Of a DNA stretch of 64,000 bases, positions 1 through 8,911 are shown piece after piece; position 1 is the stretch's first letter, and the number at the start of each line of letters is the position of its first letter. The stretch covers positions 29,022 through 93,021 of the forward strand of contig NZ_BKAG01000025.1 in the NCBI RefSeq assembly GCF_007992435.1, given 5' to 3'. The notes under the pieces were generated by a model. That model saw only the letters and a list, made by a program, of their open reading frames with translations. It ran no database searches and was not told the origin of the DNA. The stretch comes from Prosthecobacter gellanilyticus (GTDB lineage Bacteria > Verrucomicrobiota > Verrucomicrobiia > Verrucomicrobiales > Verrucomicrobiaceae). Both the position numbers and the translations under genes were made by a program.

Positions 1-2
1 TG

Positions 3-866
3 CTTTCCCTCATCCTCACTCATCCCGGCGGCGCTCATAAGGACGAACTGCTCGCCTGCAGCCTCCTCGCGGCAGTGCATCGCGTGCCCATCGTGCGCCG
101 TGAGCCGACAGCGGACGATCTTGCGGATCCAAGCATCGCGGTGGTGGATGTCGGTGGCGAACATGAGCCTGAGCGGAACAACTTTGATCATCACCAATTC
201 CCGGCGGATCATCCGCCTGTGTGCGCTCTCAGCCTCGTGCTGCAACATCTCGGTGTGTATGAAGATGCTCGTCAGTTTTGTGACTGGCTGGAGCCTGCGG
301 AGTGGTTTGACACGCGTGGTCCGAACGTGACTGCGAAGTGGCTGGGCGTGGATCGTGACACGATGAACAAGCTCAATTCACCCATTGATGTCACCGTGCT
401 GCGCCGCTTTGCCAAAGTGAAGCGCCTCGAGCCTGGCGAACCGCTGTGGGAGATCCTCAGCTACATCGGCCAGGATCTGCTGGAGTATCTGCGCGATCTT
501 CGTGCCCGTCTGGACTTCGTGGCGCAGAATGCCGAGATCTGGAATGTGGATGATCACGAGGTGCTCTTCCTCCCGCGCATCGAACCGATCCCTGACGAAC
601 CTTCCGCAGGCATTGGCCGCTATTTGGAAAGCATTGGCAAAGGGGAAAGTGTCGCCGCGCTGATCTATCCTGATCGTCGTGGCAGTGGCTACGGCCTCTC
701 ACGCCATAATGACGATCCGCGTTACGACTTCACCCGCATCGACAAAGAGCACGACGTGCACTTCGCTCATGCGCGCGGCTTCGTGGCCAAGACATCGGCA
801 GGAGAGATCGGTCGCGTGAAGGAGCTTCTCGGCTTGGCGAGGGTATCGGCTGCTTCTTTGTCGTGA
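3..866 (+). CDS. MYG1-like exonuclease family protein (UPF0160), 5' end outside window
   Basis: The first GTG is at 75, but the reading frame is open to the left edge. The codons before it encode a typical MYG1 N-terminus (T-H-P-G-G-A-H-K-D-E-L-L-A-C), so the gene starts outside the window and 75 is not its start. A second family landmark is the D-H-H motif in N-N-F-D-H-H-Q-F. MYG1 proteins have a DHH-like metal-dependent phosphoesterase fold, and the eukaryotic member is a 3'-5' RNA exonuclease. The role of bacterial members is not established. The protein ends at 866 with a normal C-terminus. The next gene follows 80 bp later on the same strand. Family call is fairly secure; substrate is unknown. 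Confidence 0.82.
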   Translation, partial: LSLILTHPGGAHKDELLACSLLAAVHRVPIVRREPTADDLADPSIAVVDVGGEHEPERNNFDHHQFPADHPPVCALSLVLQHLGVYEDARQFCDWLEPAEWFDTRGPNVTAKWLGVDRDTMNKLNSPIDVTVLRRFAKVKRLEPGEPLWEILSYIGQDLLEYLRDLRARLDFVAQNAEIWNVDDHEVLFLPRIEPIPDEPSAGIGRYLESIGKGESVAALIYPDRRGSGYGLSRHNDDPRYDFTRIDKEHDVHFAHARGFVAKTSAGEIGRVKELLGLARVSAASLS

Positions 867-946
867 GTCGATTCGAAGGTCCAGAGACTCGGGCGGACGT
901 TTCGTGATCATACAGGGGCATGGACTTCGTTTGATGAGCATCCCCC

Positions 947-2095
947 ATGGTTTCGTCACTCATCTCGCTTGCTTGCCTCACGTCGTTCCTGTTGCTGCAG
1001 ACTGCTCCAGTCCTTGCTGAATCGCCTTTCACCATATCCACGGAGCTGATTCGTGAGGGTAATGCGCCGCAGAGCCGCTGGACGATCCCGCGCGTGGCCG
1101 CGCTGGATGACCAGGGGAATGAGATGCTGATGACCTTGTCGAAGCTTTCCACGACAGGCACGGACGTCTATCGCGGGCTGGCCTTCATGACGACCAAGGA
1201 TGGCGGTAAGACATGGTCAGCATTGACGGAACTGCCATATGTGGCGCGCCAGATTCGTGAGGGTATCATGGGCATGATGGGGGCCACGGTGCCGGTGTAT
1301 CATCCGCAGACGAAGAAGCTTTTGTTGTTAGGGAACTGCGTGGGCTACACGAACTATGGCACGCCCAAAGTTAAGCTTACCGGGCTGCGCTATCCGGCCT
1401 ATGCCGTGTACGACCCGGTCACCCAAAAGTGGTCCGAAAACTACACCGTGCTGGATGGCGAGACAGATGCGAACACCACCAGCGGCATGCCCTGGATCCA
1501 GCCGGATGGCTCGCTGCTCTGGCCCTGCAACGGTGGTCAGGTACTGAAGGCCTCGTTTGATGGCGAGAAGATCACCATCCTCGGTCGAAGCCCGCAGATC
1601 CAGGGACTTGGGAAACAGGTGAAGAACACGGGCGAGTATCATCTAACCAAGCTGGGTGATCGCTACTTCATCGCCATGCGTTGCCCGGATCAGAACCGTA
1701 TCGCCGCCAGTGCGGATGGTCAGAATTTCGAGCCTGCCGTGGAACTGCAATGGGATGACGGCTCGCGCGTGCCCTCCGCTGCCACTCAGATGCGCTGGGT
1801 TCGGCAGCAGGGGAAGCTTTACCTCGTCTACACACGCACCAACGAGAATAGCAAAGGCATCTTCCGTGATCGTGCTCCGCTCTGGATGGCTGAACTGGAT
1901 ACCGCCACCCTGCGTCTGAAGAAAGCCACGGAAGTCATCGCCGTGCCCATTTCTCCTGGACGAGATGATCTCGGCAACTTCGGCACGGCTTATGTGAATG
2001 AGAACCTTTCACTCGTGACCACGTCTGAGTTTGGTCGCACACGCGGCAGCAACAGCCGGGTGTATGTCACCCGGGTGATCGCCAATGGGGAATGA
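947..2095 (+). CDS. Secreted sialidase-like (BNR/Asp-box) beta-propeller protein
   Basis: 382 residues. The N-terminus is a Sec signal peptide with probable cleavage after the A-x-A-like V-L-A near residue 24. An Asp-box (T-K-D-G-G-K-T-W-S) lies near residues 86-94, and later segments (S-A-D-G-Q-N-F, W-V-R-Q-Q-G-K-L-Y-L-V) have the spacing of six-bladed sialidase-type propellers. PVC bacteria carry many such exo-sialidase-like proteins for polysaccharide use. I did not find a clear arginine triad, so catalytic activity on sialic acid is not claimed. The ATG at 947 directly precedes the hydrophobic signal segment. The gene converges on the DUF1294 gene with a 46-bp gap and no clear terminator. 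Confidence 0.7.
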   Translation: MVSSLISLACLTSFLLLQTAPVLAESPFTISTELIREGNAPQSRWTIPRVAALDDQGNEMLMTLSKLSTTGTDVYRGLAFMTTKDGGKTWSALTELPYVARQIREGIMGMMGATVPVYHPQTKKLLLLGNCVGYTNYGTPKVKLTGLRYPAYAVYDPVTQKWSENYTVLDGETDANTTSGMPWIQPDGSLLWPCNGGQVLKASFDGEKITILGRSPQIQGLGKQVKNTGEYHLTKLGDRYFIAMRCPDQNRIAASADGQNFEPAVELQWDDGSRVPSAATQMRWVRQQGKLYLVYTRTNENSKGIFRDRAPLWMAELDTATLRLKKATEVIAVPISPGRDDLGNFGTAYVNENLSLVTTSEFGRTRGSNSRVYVTRVIANGE

Positions 2096-2141
2096 TGGCG
2101 CCGAAGGTGAAGTTGCAAACTCGAAGTTAGTTAGGGCGCTG

Positions 2142-2783
2142 CTAATTGGCACCCACCAGGCTCTTGACGAGCCGCCACTCGATCATGGAATCCAAGGCCA
2201 CGAATTGATGGATAATGATGATCAGCCAGAATTTGATCTGATAGCTGAGCTTGGAGCTTTTGTGCCGCAGTCTCCGTTGTGCCATCCATGCGCCAGGCCA
2301 GCCGCCGATCATCTCCAAGGCATGGAGATAGATTTCAGGGATGCGCCTGGCCTCGGCTTGGGCCCGGCGCTTGTCACTGGCATAGACGTTGTAGGTGACC
2401 AGTGAGATGCATATCCCGTAGAGTCCGATCTCCAAGAGGGAGAAGTGCAGGTGATGCAGGGCCAGGACCGGCAGAATCAGCAGGCCGATCAGGACGAGCT
2501 GGTTTCTGGCGGGCCAGCGCAGTCCCTTGCCTCCTAGCGATACTGCGTTCTGGGCGCAGGGACGGCCTTGGGAATCCTCGCCCAGTGTGAAGCGCACCGT
2601 TTCACCCACCTGCGGTTCACTGCCCTTGCCGTGATAGTCACGCACATGCAGGAACACGTCCCGGTCTCCGCATTGGAGCCAGCCATAGCCTTTCTCGGTG
2701 TTCCACTTGGAGACCTTGGCCGTCAGCTCAGGGGATGGTTTGGAGGCGGGCATGGGCGGGAGGTCGGGGCTGGAAGCCTCCAT
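2142..2783 (-). CDS. Cold-shock domain plus DUF1294 membrane protein
   Basis: About 213 residues from the ATG at 2783; a TTG at 2795 would add four. Residues about 25-75 form a cold-shock (CSD) OB-fold: K-W-N-T-E-K-G-Y-G-W-L followed by D-V-F-L-H-V, the RNP1- and RNP2-like strands that bind single-stranded nucleic acid. Three or four hydrophobic segments follow, with the DUF1294 signature (Y-x-x-D-K-R-R-A-Q, then E-M-I-G-G-W-P-G-A-W and R-R-L-R-H-K-S-S-K). This CSD-DUF1294 fusion is widespread in bacteria, and its function is unknown. A membrane-tethered nucleic-acid binder is the simplest inference. Confidence 0.85.
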   Translation of the reverse strand: MEASSPDLPPMPASKPSPELTAKVSKWNTEKGYGWLQCGDRDVFLHVRDYHGKGSEPQVGETVRFTLGEDSQGRPCAQNAVSLGGKGLRWPARNQLVLIGLLILPVLALHHLHFSLLEIGLYGICISLVTYNVYASDKRRAQAEARRIPEIYLHALEMIGGWPGAWMAQRRLRHKSSKLSYQIKFWLIIIIHQFVALDSMIEWRLVKSLVGAN

Positions 2784-2889
2784 TTTCGGACACAATGAGC
2801 CGCCGTCATCTCTTTCCTTGGCATGCGGCGGCTTTCGGAGAAGAGTGCCAGACTCCGGCGCAGTCCTGACCTCATGCCCTTGCTGGTGG

Positions 2890-4047
2890 TCACCATTGGA
2901 TCAGCACGTAACCAGCCTGGCCGGGGTAGTTGTTTTCAAATTCACCGGAAGGGTGAAAGGGGCCTCCTGAACTTTGGTGAACTTGAAGTATCCTGGAGTT
3001 GCCTGCTTGGGTGTCGTCTAAAATGACCAGTGGAGGTGTGACAGTGCCGGTGATCACCTCTGCATTGGTGGGGCCTGTTCTGCCGATGTCGGCATCTGGG
3101 TCTGGTAATGCCAGCGCTGGCAGTCCTTCAATGCCAGGTATCGCACTCCGGCCTCCCTGAGACACAAGCTTGATCGAGGGTGTGCTCACACTGGCAAAAG
3201 ACGAGTTGCCCCCAGCTGGAGATGGCCCAGCATCTACGTAAGCACCACCGGCGCCCACGGTGACGGTCCACGCACTTCCGGGGACGACGTTGAATGATTT
3301 GCGGGAATAGGCACCACTTCCCCCGGGCAAGGCATGCCATGCGTAGACACCTGCCCCCGCGCCCCAGACTTCCACCATGATCTTCGTCACGCCTGCGGGC
3401 ACGGTGAAGGTGTGGCTGCCTGGAGTGGCATATTCCCGCGCTCCGCTTGGCACTCCGCTGTCGTCGCCATTGACGACAAAAGAGAGCTTTGTTGGCGTGA
3501 TCGATCCGTCAGGGATCTTAGTCTCAGTGACCGCTCCGTCGGCGATTTTGTCGCTTGTGATCGCATTGTTCACCACGGTCTGGGCAGTGGCAGCGCGCAT
3601 GGCATAACCTGCGGTGGCGATCCGCTGGTCCGGGGCCAGCCTCTGCATGCCGTTTGTTCCATCCGTGAACCAGACGCGGAGACGGACGTCAGGGTTGTCA
3701 AAGACTGTCGGCGGCACCTCCGTCATGTTGGCACCTAGCAGCACCGAGTACACTCCGCCCGCCACGGCGAGTCCGATGCTGGAGGTCGGTTCGTTTCCCG
3801 TGGTGCTGGAGCCATCATTGCTCCAGAAGGTGAGGCTGCCGCTGGCGTTCACCAGAGCGAACTTGAACAGCCCGTTGCCGTTGAATGCTGATCCATTGAC
3901 GGTGATCCGGCCTTGATAGGAAATGATGCCGGGGACCTGGGCCTGCGATGTCCCCGCGAAGCCAGCGGCCAGGAGCAGTGTGAGCAGACATGAGCGAAGC
4001 GCCGAGAAACAGCGGGAGGGTGACAGGTGGACGGCGGATTTTTTCAT
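2890..4047 (-). CDS. Secreted glycine-rich protein, paralogue of the gene at 38911
   Basis: 385 residues with a long Sec signal peptide ending near A-Q (residue 37). The mature start V-P-G-I-I-S-Y-Q-G-R-I-T-V is followed by a beta-rich module and the motif V-W-F-T-D-G-T-N-G. A repeat-like stretch comes next (N-A-I-T-S-D-K-I-A-D-G-A-V-T-E-T-K-I), reminiscent of phage tail-fibre or trimeric stalk sequences. The C-terminal half is a glycine-rich beta domain opening with F-T-V-P-A-G-V-T-K-I-M-V-E-V-W-G and ending G-Y-V-L-I-Q-W. The same architecture and the same last residues occur in the protein at 38911-40050. A surface or appendage role is inferred; no enzyme motif is visible. An AT-rich TATATA stretch near 4107-4116 could be its promoter. 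Confidence 0.75.
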   Translation of the reverse strand: MKKSAVHLSPSRCFSALRSCLLTLLLAAGFAGTSQAQVPGIISYQGRITVNGSAFNGNGLFKFALVNASGSLTFWSNDGSSTTGNEPTSSIGLAVAGGVYSVLLGANMTEVPPTVFDNPDVRLRVWFTDGTNGMQRLAPDQRIATAGYAMRAATAQTVVNNAITSDKIADGAVTETKIPDGSITPTKLSFVVNGDDSGVPSGAREYATPGSHTFTVPAGVTKIMVEVWGAGAGVYAWHALPGGSGAYSRKSFNVVPGSAWTVTVGAGGAYVDAGPSPAGGNSSFASVSTPSIKLVSQGGRSAIPGIEGLPALALPDPDADIGRTGPTNAEVITGTVTPPLVILDDTQAGNSRILQVHQSSGGPFHPSGEFENNYPGQAGYVLIQW

Positions 4048-4264
4048 GGAAGGAGCAGACAGCGGGGAGGGGATTGATGCCCATCTAGAGGAGCATCTTT
4101 GTCATATATAGACATGGCGATCCTGCATTACAGAGTTTTATCGAAACGGGTGCGATTGCCGGCTTAAGCCCGCCATTCGCACAATCGACGCCACTTTGAG
4201 AACAATGGCTGCTGTTGTCTTTTTATGCTTGCCGAGAGGGCGGAGGCGGCATGAACTGAGTGCC

Positions 4265-4858
4265 ATGCTTCCGAGCCGCGTTCTTGCTGCTGCTACCCGT
4301 CTTTTTACGGGCGTCAGGCGCCTGTCTGCTTCGCCGCATGGCGAGGGGCCGGCGATCTATTATGCGAACCACACGAGTCATCTGGACACGCTGGTGATCT
4401 GGTCGGCGCTGCCGGCGGAGCAGCGGGTGCTGACGTCACCGGCGGCGGCGGAGGATTATTGGAGCACATCGGCGCTGCGCCGGTATGTGGCGAATGAGAT
4501 TTTCAAGGCGGTGCTGATCCCGCGGGAGGCGATCAAGCGTGACAACAATCCGCTGGACCGTCTTTCTGCCTGTCTGGAGGGCGGGAGATCGATCCTCATC
4601 TTTCCGGAAGGCACGCGGCGCACGGATGGGGATGTCGGGCCTTTCAAGTCGGGGCTTTATCATCTGGCGCGGCGGTTTCCGCATCTGCCGCTGGTGCCAG
4701 TGTATCTGGACAATCTGGCCCGTGTATTGCCGAAGGGCACGCTCTTGCCCGTGCCGATCATTGTGCAGGCGCACTTTTGCGCGCCGATCCATTTTGATGA
4801 AAAAGAGTCCAAGCAGGCCTTTCTAGACAGGGCGCGCGAGGCGATGCTGAATCACTGA
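4265..4858 (+). CDS. plsC: 1-acylglycerol-3-phosphate acyltransferase (PlsC family)
   Basis: About 197 residues from the ATG at 4265. In-frame starts at 4196 (TTG) and 4205 (ATG) would add an unusual basic extension. The acyltransferase motif I is N-H-T-S-H-L-D (NHx4D type), and motif III is F-P-E-G-T-R-R with a following G-P-F-K-S-G. These contain the catalytic His-Asp pair and the glycerol-phosphate-binding Glu-Gly. The enzyme would acylate lysophosphatidic acid to phosphatidic acid at the inner membrane. cdsA follows after only 12 bp and uses that product, so the two genes are almost certainly co-transcribed for phospholipid synthesis. Confidence 0.88.
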   Translation: MLPSRVLAAATRLFTGVRRLSASPHGEGPAIYYANHTSHLDTLVIWSALPAEQRVLTSPAAAEDYWSTSALRRYVANEIFKAVLIPREAIKRDNNPLDRLSACLEGGRSILIFPEGTRRTDGDVGPFKSGLYHLARRFPHLPLVPVYLDNLARVLPKGTLLPVPIIVQAHFCAPIHFDEKESKQAFLDRAREAMLNH

Positions 4859-4870
4859 TTTCCCTCCCCC

Positions 4871-5857
4871 ATGGATTCTGATACGCAGATACTTCTCACC
4901 GTTGTCGGCAGCATTCTTGTCATTGCGTCCGTCGCTGGATTCATCCTGGCGAAAAGCGCGAAGACCGAGGGCGCGAAAAAGACGATCGCGAACATGAACG
5001 CGCGTACGCGCTCATGGTGGGTGATGGCGAGTGTGTTTGGCTCCATGCTGCTGCTTGGGTCCACCTTCACCACGGTGCTGTTTGCCATGATCTCGTTCCT
5101 GGCGATGCGAGAGTTCATCACGTTGAACAAGACCGACCGGGCGGATCATGAGGTGCTGTTCTGGGCGTTCTTCATCATTCTGCCGTTGAATTACTTGTTG
5201 GTAGGCATGCGCTGGTATGGGCTCTTCACCATTTTGATCCCGGTGTATGCCTTCATCTTCATCCCGTTCCGCCGGGTGCTCACGGGTGAGACGAAGAACT
5301 TCCTGATCAGCACCTCGAAGATCCAATGGGCGCTGCTCGTGTGCGTGTATTCGGTGAGCCACATCCCGATGCTGCTGACGCTGCCGCTGAAGGACTATGC
5401 GGGCGAGAATGCGAAGCTGCTGTTCTTCTTTGTGTTCACCGCGCAGCTCAGTGATGTGATGCAGTATGTGTGGGGCAAGACCTGCGGGAAGCGGCCTGTG
5501 GCACCGCATGTGAGCCCGAACAAGACGCTCGAGGGCACGGTGGGCGGGATTGGCACGACGGTGGCGATCAGCACCTGCTTGTGGTGGGCGACTCCGTTCA
5601 ATCTCTGGCAGGCAGCCTTGATGGCGCTGCTGATCTGTCTGGCAGGTTTCTTTGGCGGGCTGGTGATGTCAGCCATCAAGCGTGACCTCGGCGCGAAGGA
5701 CTGGGGTGCTTCGATTGCAGGTCACGGTGGATTCATGGACCGCATTGATTCGCTGTGCTTTGCCGCGCCGCTGTTTTTCCATGTGTGCCGGTTTTTCTTC
5801 GGCACCGGAGCAGATGCACCGCCGCCGGAGTGGGTGCTGCGGTTTTTGGGGCGGTGA
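4871..5857 (+). CDS. cdsA: Phosphatidate cytidylyltransferase (CDP-diglyceride synthase)
   Basis: 328 residues with about eight hydrophobic segments. The family signature is spread over S-P-N-K-T-L-E-G-T-V-G-G, K-R-D-L-G-A-K-D-W and G-H-G-G-F-M-D-R-I-D-S-L; the last holds the conserved Asp residues that bind metal and CTP. It makes CDP-diacylglycerol from phosphatidate and CTP. The acyltransferase gene just upstream supplies its substrate, an arrangement also seen for some YnbB-like CdsA proteins. The stop is followed directly by a REP-like repeat cluster. Confidence 0.92.
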   Translation: MDSDTQILLTVVGSILVIASVAGFILAKSAKTEGAKKTIANMNARTRSWWVMASVFGSMLLLGSTFTTVLFAMISFLAMREFITLNKTDRADHEVLFWAFFIILPLNYLLVGMRWYGLFTILIPVYAFIFIPFRRVLTGETKNFLISTSKIQWALLVCVYSVSHIPMLLTLPLKDYAGENAKLLFFFVFTAQLSDVMQYVWGKTCGKRPVAPHVSPNKTLEGTVGGIGTTVAISTCLWWATPFNLWQAALMALLICLAGFFGGLVMSAIKRDLGAKDWGASIAGHGGFMDRIDSLCFAAPLFFHVCRFFFGTGADAPPPEWVLRFLGR

Positions 5858-5869
5858 GGGGGGCGAGTG

Positions 5870-6000
5870 TGTTCGAGGAGTCGAGTGTTGCACCTTCGGC
5901 GCTCGGGTTCGCTGGTGACTGCCAAAATGGCAGAATCCCAGGCCGCTGGCCTGGGCTAAGGAGTGTCGGGCCCTTGGCCCTCAAGACAAAGGCTCGTATC
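5870..6000 (+). repeat. REP-A repeat, left arm flanking the RAYT gene
   Basis: Two elements are visible. Bases 5874-5908 form one arm of a roughly 34-bp inverted repeat whose partner is 6690-6724, with one mismatch. Bases 5938-5985 contain a hairpin (CCCAGGCC-GCT-GGCCTGGG), then GCTAAGGAGTGTCG and a second short hairpin ending CTCAAG. The reverse complement of this two-hairpin unit recurs at about 6615-6660 and a direct copy at 6808-6856. Confidence 0.85.
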
Positions 6001-6076
6001 AACCAGCATTGCTTAGTCGCGTTAGATCAGAAACGATATGGCAAAAGCTCGGTTCGCCGCTCTAAATCGCATCGCT

Positions 6077-6523
6077 TTAGTCCCAGACATAGCGCTCATC
6101 CCACTCTACTTCATATCGTTTCAGCAAGATGCGAAACTCATCCTGGAAGGTGATCACGCGATGATGTGACTCCTGAGTCTGGATGTATTTGATGACGGTT
6201 TTCTTCTGTGATGCCGCCACCGAAAAAGCGCCGTAGCCACTCTGCCAGCCAAACCCGCAACGAGTCTCTTTTTTCATCCACTTGCTGCTGTTGCTCTTCA
6301 TTTTCTCGATCGTGTCGGCAACGGTCATCGTTCGAGACAAGGCGAACAGTGCATGCACGTGATCCGCGGTGCCACCCACCTGAATGGACACGTTGCCAAG
6401 GTCACCCAAGACGCCTGCCAGGTACGCATGAAGACGTGGGCGCATGGATGGGGAAACCATCGGTTCACGAGCCTTGGTGCTAAACACGGAATGAACCAAG
6501 ATTTGCGATAACGACTGTGGCAT
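6077..6523 (-). CDS. REP-associated tyrosine transposase (RAYT, IS200-like Y1 HUH)
   Basis: 148 residues from the ATG at 6523; an upstream in-frame start at 6571 adds 16 residues that do not look conserved. The HUH motif is D-H-V-H at residues 54-57, and the candidate catalytic tyrosine is Y113 in V-I-K-Y-I-Q-T-Q-E-S-H-H. The protein starts with the typical I-L-V-H-S-V-F-S-T-K. RAYTs are single-strand transposases that recognise and are thought to spread REP palindromes. Here the gene sits between inverted copies of one REP-like family, which supports the call. The reading frame is intact, so it may still be active. Confidence 0.9.
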   Translation of the reverse strand: MPQSLSQILVHSVFSTKAREPMVSPSMRPRLHAYLAGVLGDLGNVSIQVGGTADHVHALFALSRTMTVADTIEKMKSNSSKWMKKETRCGFGWQSGYGAFSVAASQKKTVIKYIQTQESHHRVITFQDEFRILLKRYEVEWDERYVWD

Positions 6524-6589
6524 GGCAGCAATGTAGAGACTTTCTAACCAACCCGTCACGCCCAAACCCATGGTGTCACGCGTGAATGG

Positions 6590-6725
6590 TATCGAGTGTG
6601 GTGTCGTCGGTTTTAAGCCTCGAAGAGGCGAAACTCCTTAGCCCAGGCCAACGGCCTGGGTTCTCGCAGGCCTATGATCCCCTCCAAACCCCGAGCGCCG
6701 AAGGTGCGACACTCGACTCCTCGGC
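6590..6725 (-). repeat. REP-A repeat, right arm flanking the RAYT gene
   Basis: This is the inverted counterpart of 5870-6000. Bases 6690-6724 are nearly the reverse complement of 5874-5908. Bases 6615-6660 are the reverse complement of the two-hairpin REP unit, with the CCCAGGCC/GGCCTGGG hairpin and the ACTCCTTAGC linker. Together with the left arm it makes an element of about 855 bp around the transposase gene. Confidence 0.85.
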
Positions 6726-6799
6726 TCCATTTGCCGCAACGACCACCGGCGTCGAGTGTCGGCCTTTCAGGCCTCCAGGTCGGGTTAAATAACATTTTC

Positions 6800-6860
6800 T
6801 CGCAGGTTCCCCAGGGCGATGCCCTGGGCTTAGGAGTGTCGCCTCTTCGAGGCTCAGAGC
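6800..6860 (+). repeat. REP-A repeat, extra copy
   Basis: A further copy of the two-hairpin unit: CCCAGGGC-GAT-GCCCTGGG, then CTTAGGAGTGTCG, then a second hairpin GCCTC-TTC-GAGGC and CTCAGAG. It lies in direct orientation relative to the left arm and inverted relative to its neighbour at 6615-6660, as in paired REP elements. The rest of 6726-6879 shows nothing else I can identify. Confidence 0.8.
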
Positions 6861-6879
6861 CCCAGATAATACGATCTCC

Positions 6880-8658
6880 TCACGCCACCTTCGGTTCGGG
6901 CACGAGGTGCTCGGCTTCTTTGGCGGCTTCGATGCGGCGGGCGGCGGTGACGGCGCTGTTTTCCATCTCGATCTCGCGGCACCAGCCTTTGATCTCGAGC
7001 TCGTTGAAGATCTTGCCGATCACGCGGCGCAGCAGGCCTTTGAGGTTCGGCATCTCGACTTCGGCCAGGGCGCGGATGGCGGCTTCCTTGTAGCTTTCCA
7101 GCAGGACTTGAGACTTCTCATAGGCACCGGTTTCCTCGGCCCAGGCGCGGATGGTGGGCTTGTCGGGGAGGGTGGTAGCGGTGCCGTTCCAGAGGGCTTC
7201 CATGATGTCGGCCACCTCGTCTTTGCCGCGTTCGCGGAGAAGGGCGAGGATGATGCTCGGACGGATGCTGACGTTGTTGTCCGCAGCGGAGTCATCACCC
7301 AGATCGTCGAGGTCATCGCGGATCTGGTAGGCGATGCCGAGGTTCTCGCTGTAGGTGTGGAGGACGTCGGCGGTTTCCTCAAGCTGGCCGGCCATGGCGG
7401 CACCGATCTTGAGGGCGACCTCAAAGGCGGGGGCGGTCTTGCTGCGGAAGATTTCCAGCACCTGGGTGCCGGTGAGGGCCACAGGGTTGTTGTTCCAGAG
7501 CAGCTCGGCACCCTGGCCGCGACAGAGTTCGCGCTGACCTTCGGCAGCGATTTTCAAGCAAGCGCTGCGGATGTGGCTGGCGCACTGCATCTCGGCGAGG
7601 AGGCGGTAACCTTCACCGATGAGCAGGTCTCCGACATTCAAGGCAACACCAACACCGTATTCCGAATGCAAAGTTGGTTCGCCGTAGCGCTCGGCGTCGT
7701 TGTCCTCGATGTCATCATGGATGAGGGAGGCCTTGTGGAAGGCTTCCACGGAGATGGCGGCGAGCTTCAGGTCATCTGAAATCGGGGCCTCGGGATCTTC
7801 ACGCAGGGCCTGATAGGCGGCGATGGTGAGGAAGGGGCGCCAGCGCTTGCCAGCACGGGCCAGCCACTCGCGGCCGATCTCCTCGGTCTTGCAGGTGGGC
7901 TTGCCGAGCAGGGAATCCAGAGCCTCGGGAGTGAACCAGGTCTTCACCTCATCATGCAGGGCATTGAGGTTCAGGCGGCGGGTTTTGTCCTCGCTGGTGA
8001 GGTGGATGTAGTCCCAGACCCAGTCGACATCCACGGTGGTGTCGATGCAGTCATCCTGAAGCAGCGGCACGGCCACGGCAGGGATGGCGGCGGCTTCCAC
8101 ATAGGGGAAGGTGCGCTCCAGCACGGAGAGGCAGGAGATGCCGACGATGGCCTCGATCTTGCCGGTCTGGATCAGGGACATGACGATGGCGCTGCCTTCG
8201 GCGACGAGGACCGCGTAGCCCAGCTTCTCGGCCTCGTTCTGGAAGTCCTGGATGCTGCAGAGGCCGCACTGTTTGCAGAGCAGGCCAAATTCATCAAAGG
8301 GCGCGGTGCACTTGCTCTCCACGCGCAGGCACTTGGGCATGAGCAGGAGGCGCTTCTCAAAGGGCACGCTGGCCAGGGACTCGCGCCAGGTCTCGTTCGC
8401 CAACAGCACGCCGGTGTAGTCGCGGTACAGCTTGTCGATGCCGTAGAGGGACATGATCTTGTCCGTGTGCCCCTGGAGCTCGAGCATGGGCACGGGGGGG
8501 ACCAGACGGTGGTCCTCCATGTATTCGCGGACGGCTTTCAGCACGTGGTCACGGTCCTGCTTGGTCTGCGGGATGTTTTTCTTTGGTGGCCGGACGCGAC
8601 GAGTCAGGCCGGGAATGACCGGGGGCAGGGAGGTGGAGCGGACAGCGACAGTGGACAT
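6880..8658 (-). CDS. DUF116-polyprenyl (isoprenyl) diphosphate synthase fusion
   Basis: 592 residues from the ATG at 8658; a start at 8757 would add 33 non-conserved residues. Residues about 30-220 form a DUF116 domain with cysteines C110, C117, C128, C131, C134 and C176, including C-K-Q-C-G-L-C; a metal or Fe-S site is plausible but inferred. Residues about 255-560 are a trans-isoprenyl diphosphate synthase: A-G-K-R-W-R-P (270-275 region), first Asp-rich motif D-D-I-E-D (315-319) and second D-D-L-D-D (448-452). It should condense allylic diphosphates with IPP. Product chain length cannot be read with confidence. The fusion to a cysteine-rich DUF116 domain is unusual. Confidence 0.88.
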   Translation of the reverse strand: MSTVAVRSTSLPPVIPGLTRRVRPPKKNIPQTKQDRDHVLKAVREYMEDHRLVPPVPMLELQGHTDKIMSLYGIDKLYRDYTGVLLANETWRESLASVPFEKRLLLMPKCLRVESKCTAPFDEFGLLCKQCGLCSIQDFQNEAEKLGYAVLVAEGSAIVMSLIQTGKIEAIVGISCLSVLERTFPYVEAAAIPAVAVPLLQDDCIDTTVDVDWVWDYIHLTSEDKTRRLNLNALHDEVKTWFTPEALDSLLGKPTCKTEEIGREWLARAGKRWRPFLTIAAYQALREDPEAPISDDLKLAAISVEAFHKASLIHDDIEDNDAERYGEPTLHSEYGVGVALNVGDLLIGEGYRLLAEMQCASHIRSACLKIAAEGQRELCRGQGAELLWNNNPVALTGTQVLEIFRSKTAPAFEVALKIGAAMAGQLEETADVLHTYSENLGIAYQIRDDLDDLGDDSAADNNVSIRPSIILALLRERGKDEVADIMEALWNGTATTLPDKPTIRAWAEETGAYEKSQVLLESYKEAAIRALAEVEMPNLKGLLRRVIGKIFNELEIKGWCREIEMENSAVTAARRIEAAKEAEHLVPEPKVA

Positions 8659-8911
8659 GAAGAGAGGTGGCTCAAAGCCTGACGAGCAGGCGGCTGGGGG
8701 GGAGGGAGCGTATGAATGTAACCGTGGAGGCGGGGCTTTGTCTTGCAAGGATTGCACATGTGGAAGTGAAATCGATGAAGGCTCAGCCCGGCGGGCGCGG
8801 ATTCTTTTTGCTCATTACGAAGGAAAATGCGGCAGGGGCAAATTTTGCTCTTGTCCGTATCTCATGGTATGCGGACTATCCATTCCACCCCCGCCTCCAA
8901 CCACCGTGGTT

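Noticed and set aside
75..866. GTG at 75 as the true start of the MYG1-like gene
   Set aside because: The frame is open to the window edge and the residues before 75 form the conserved N-terminus of the family.
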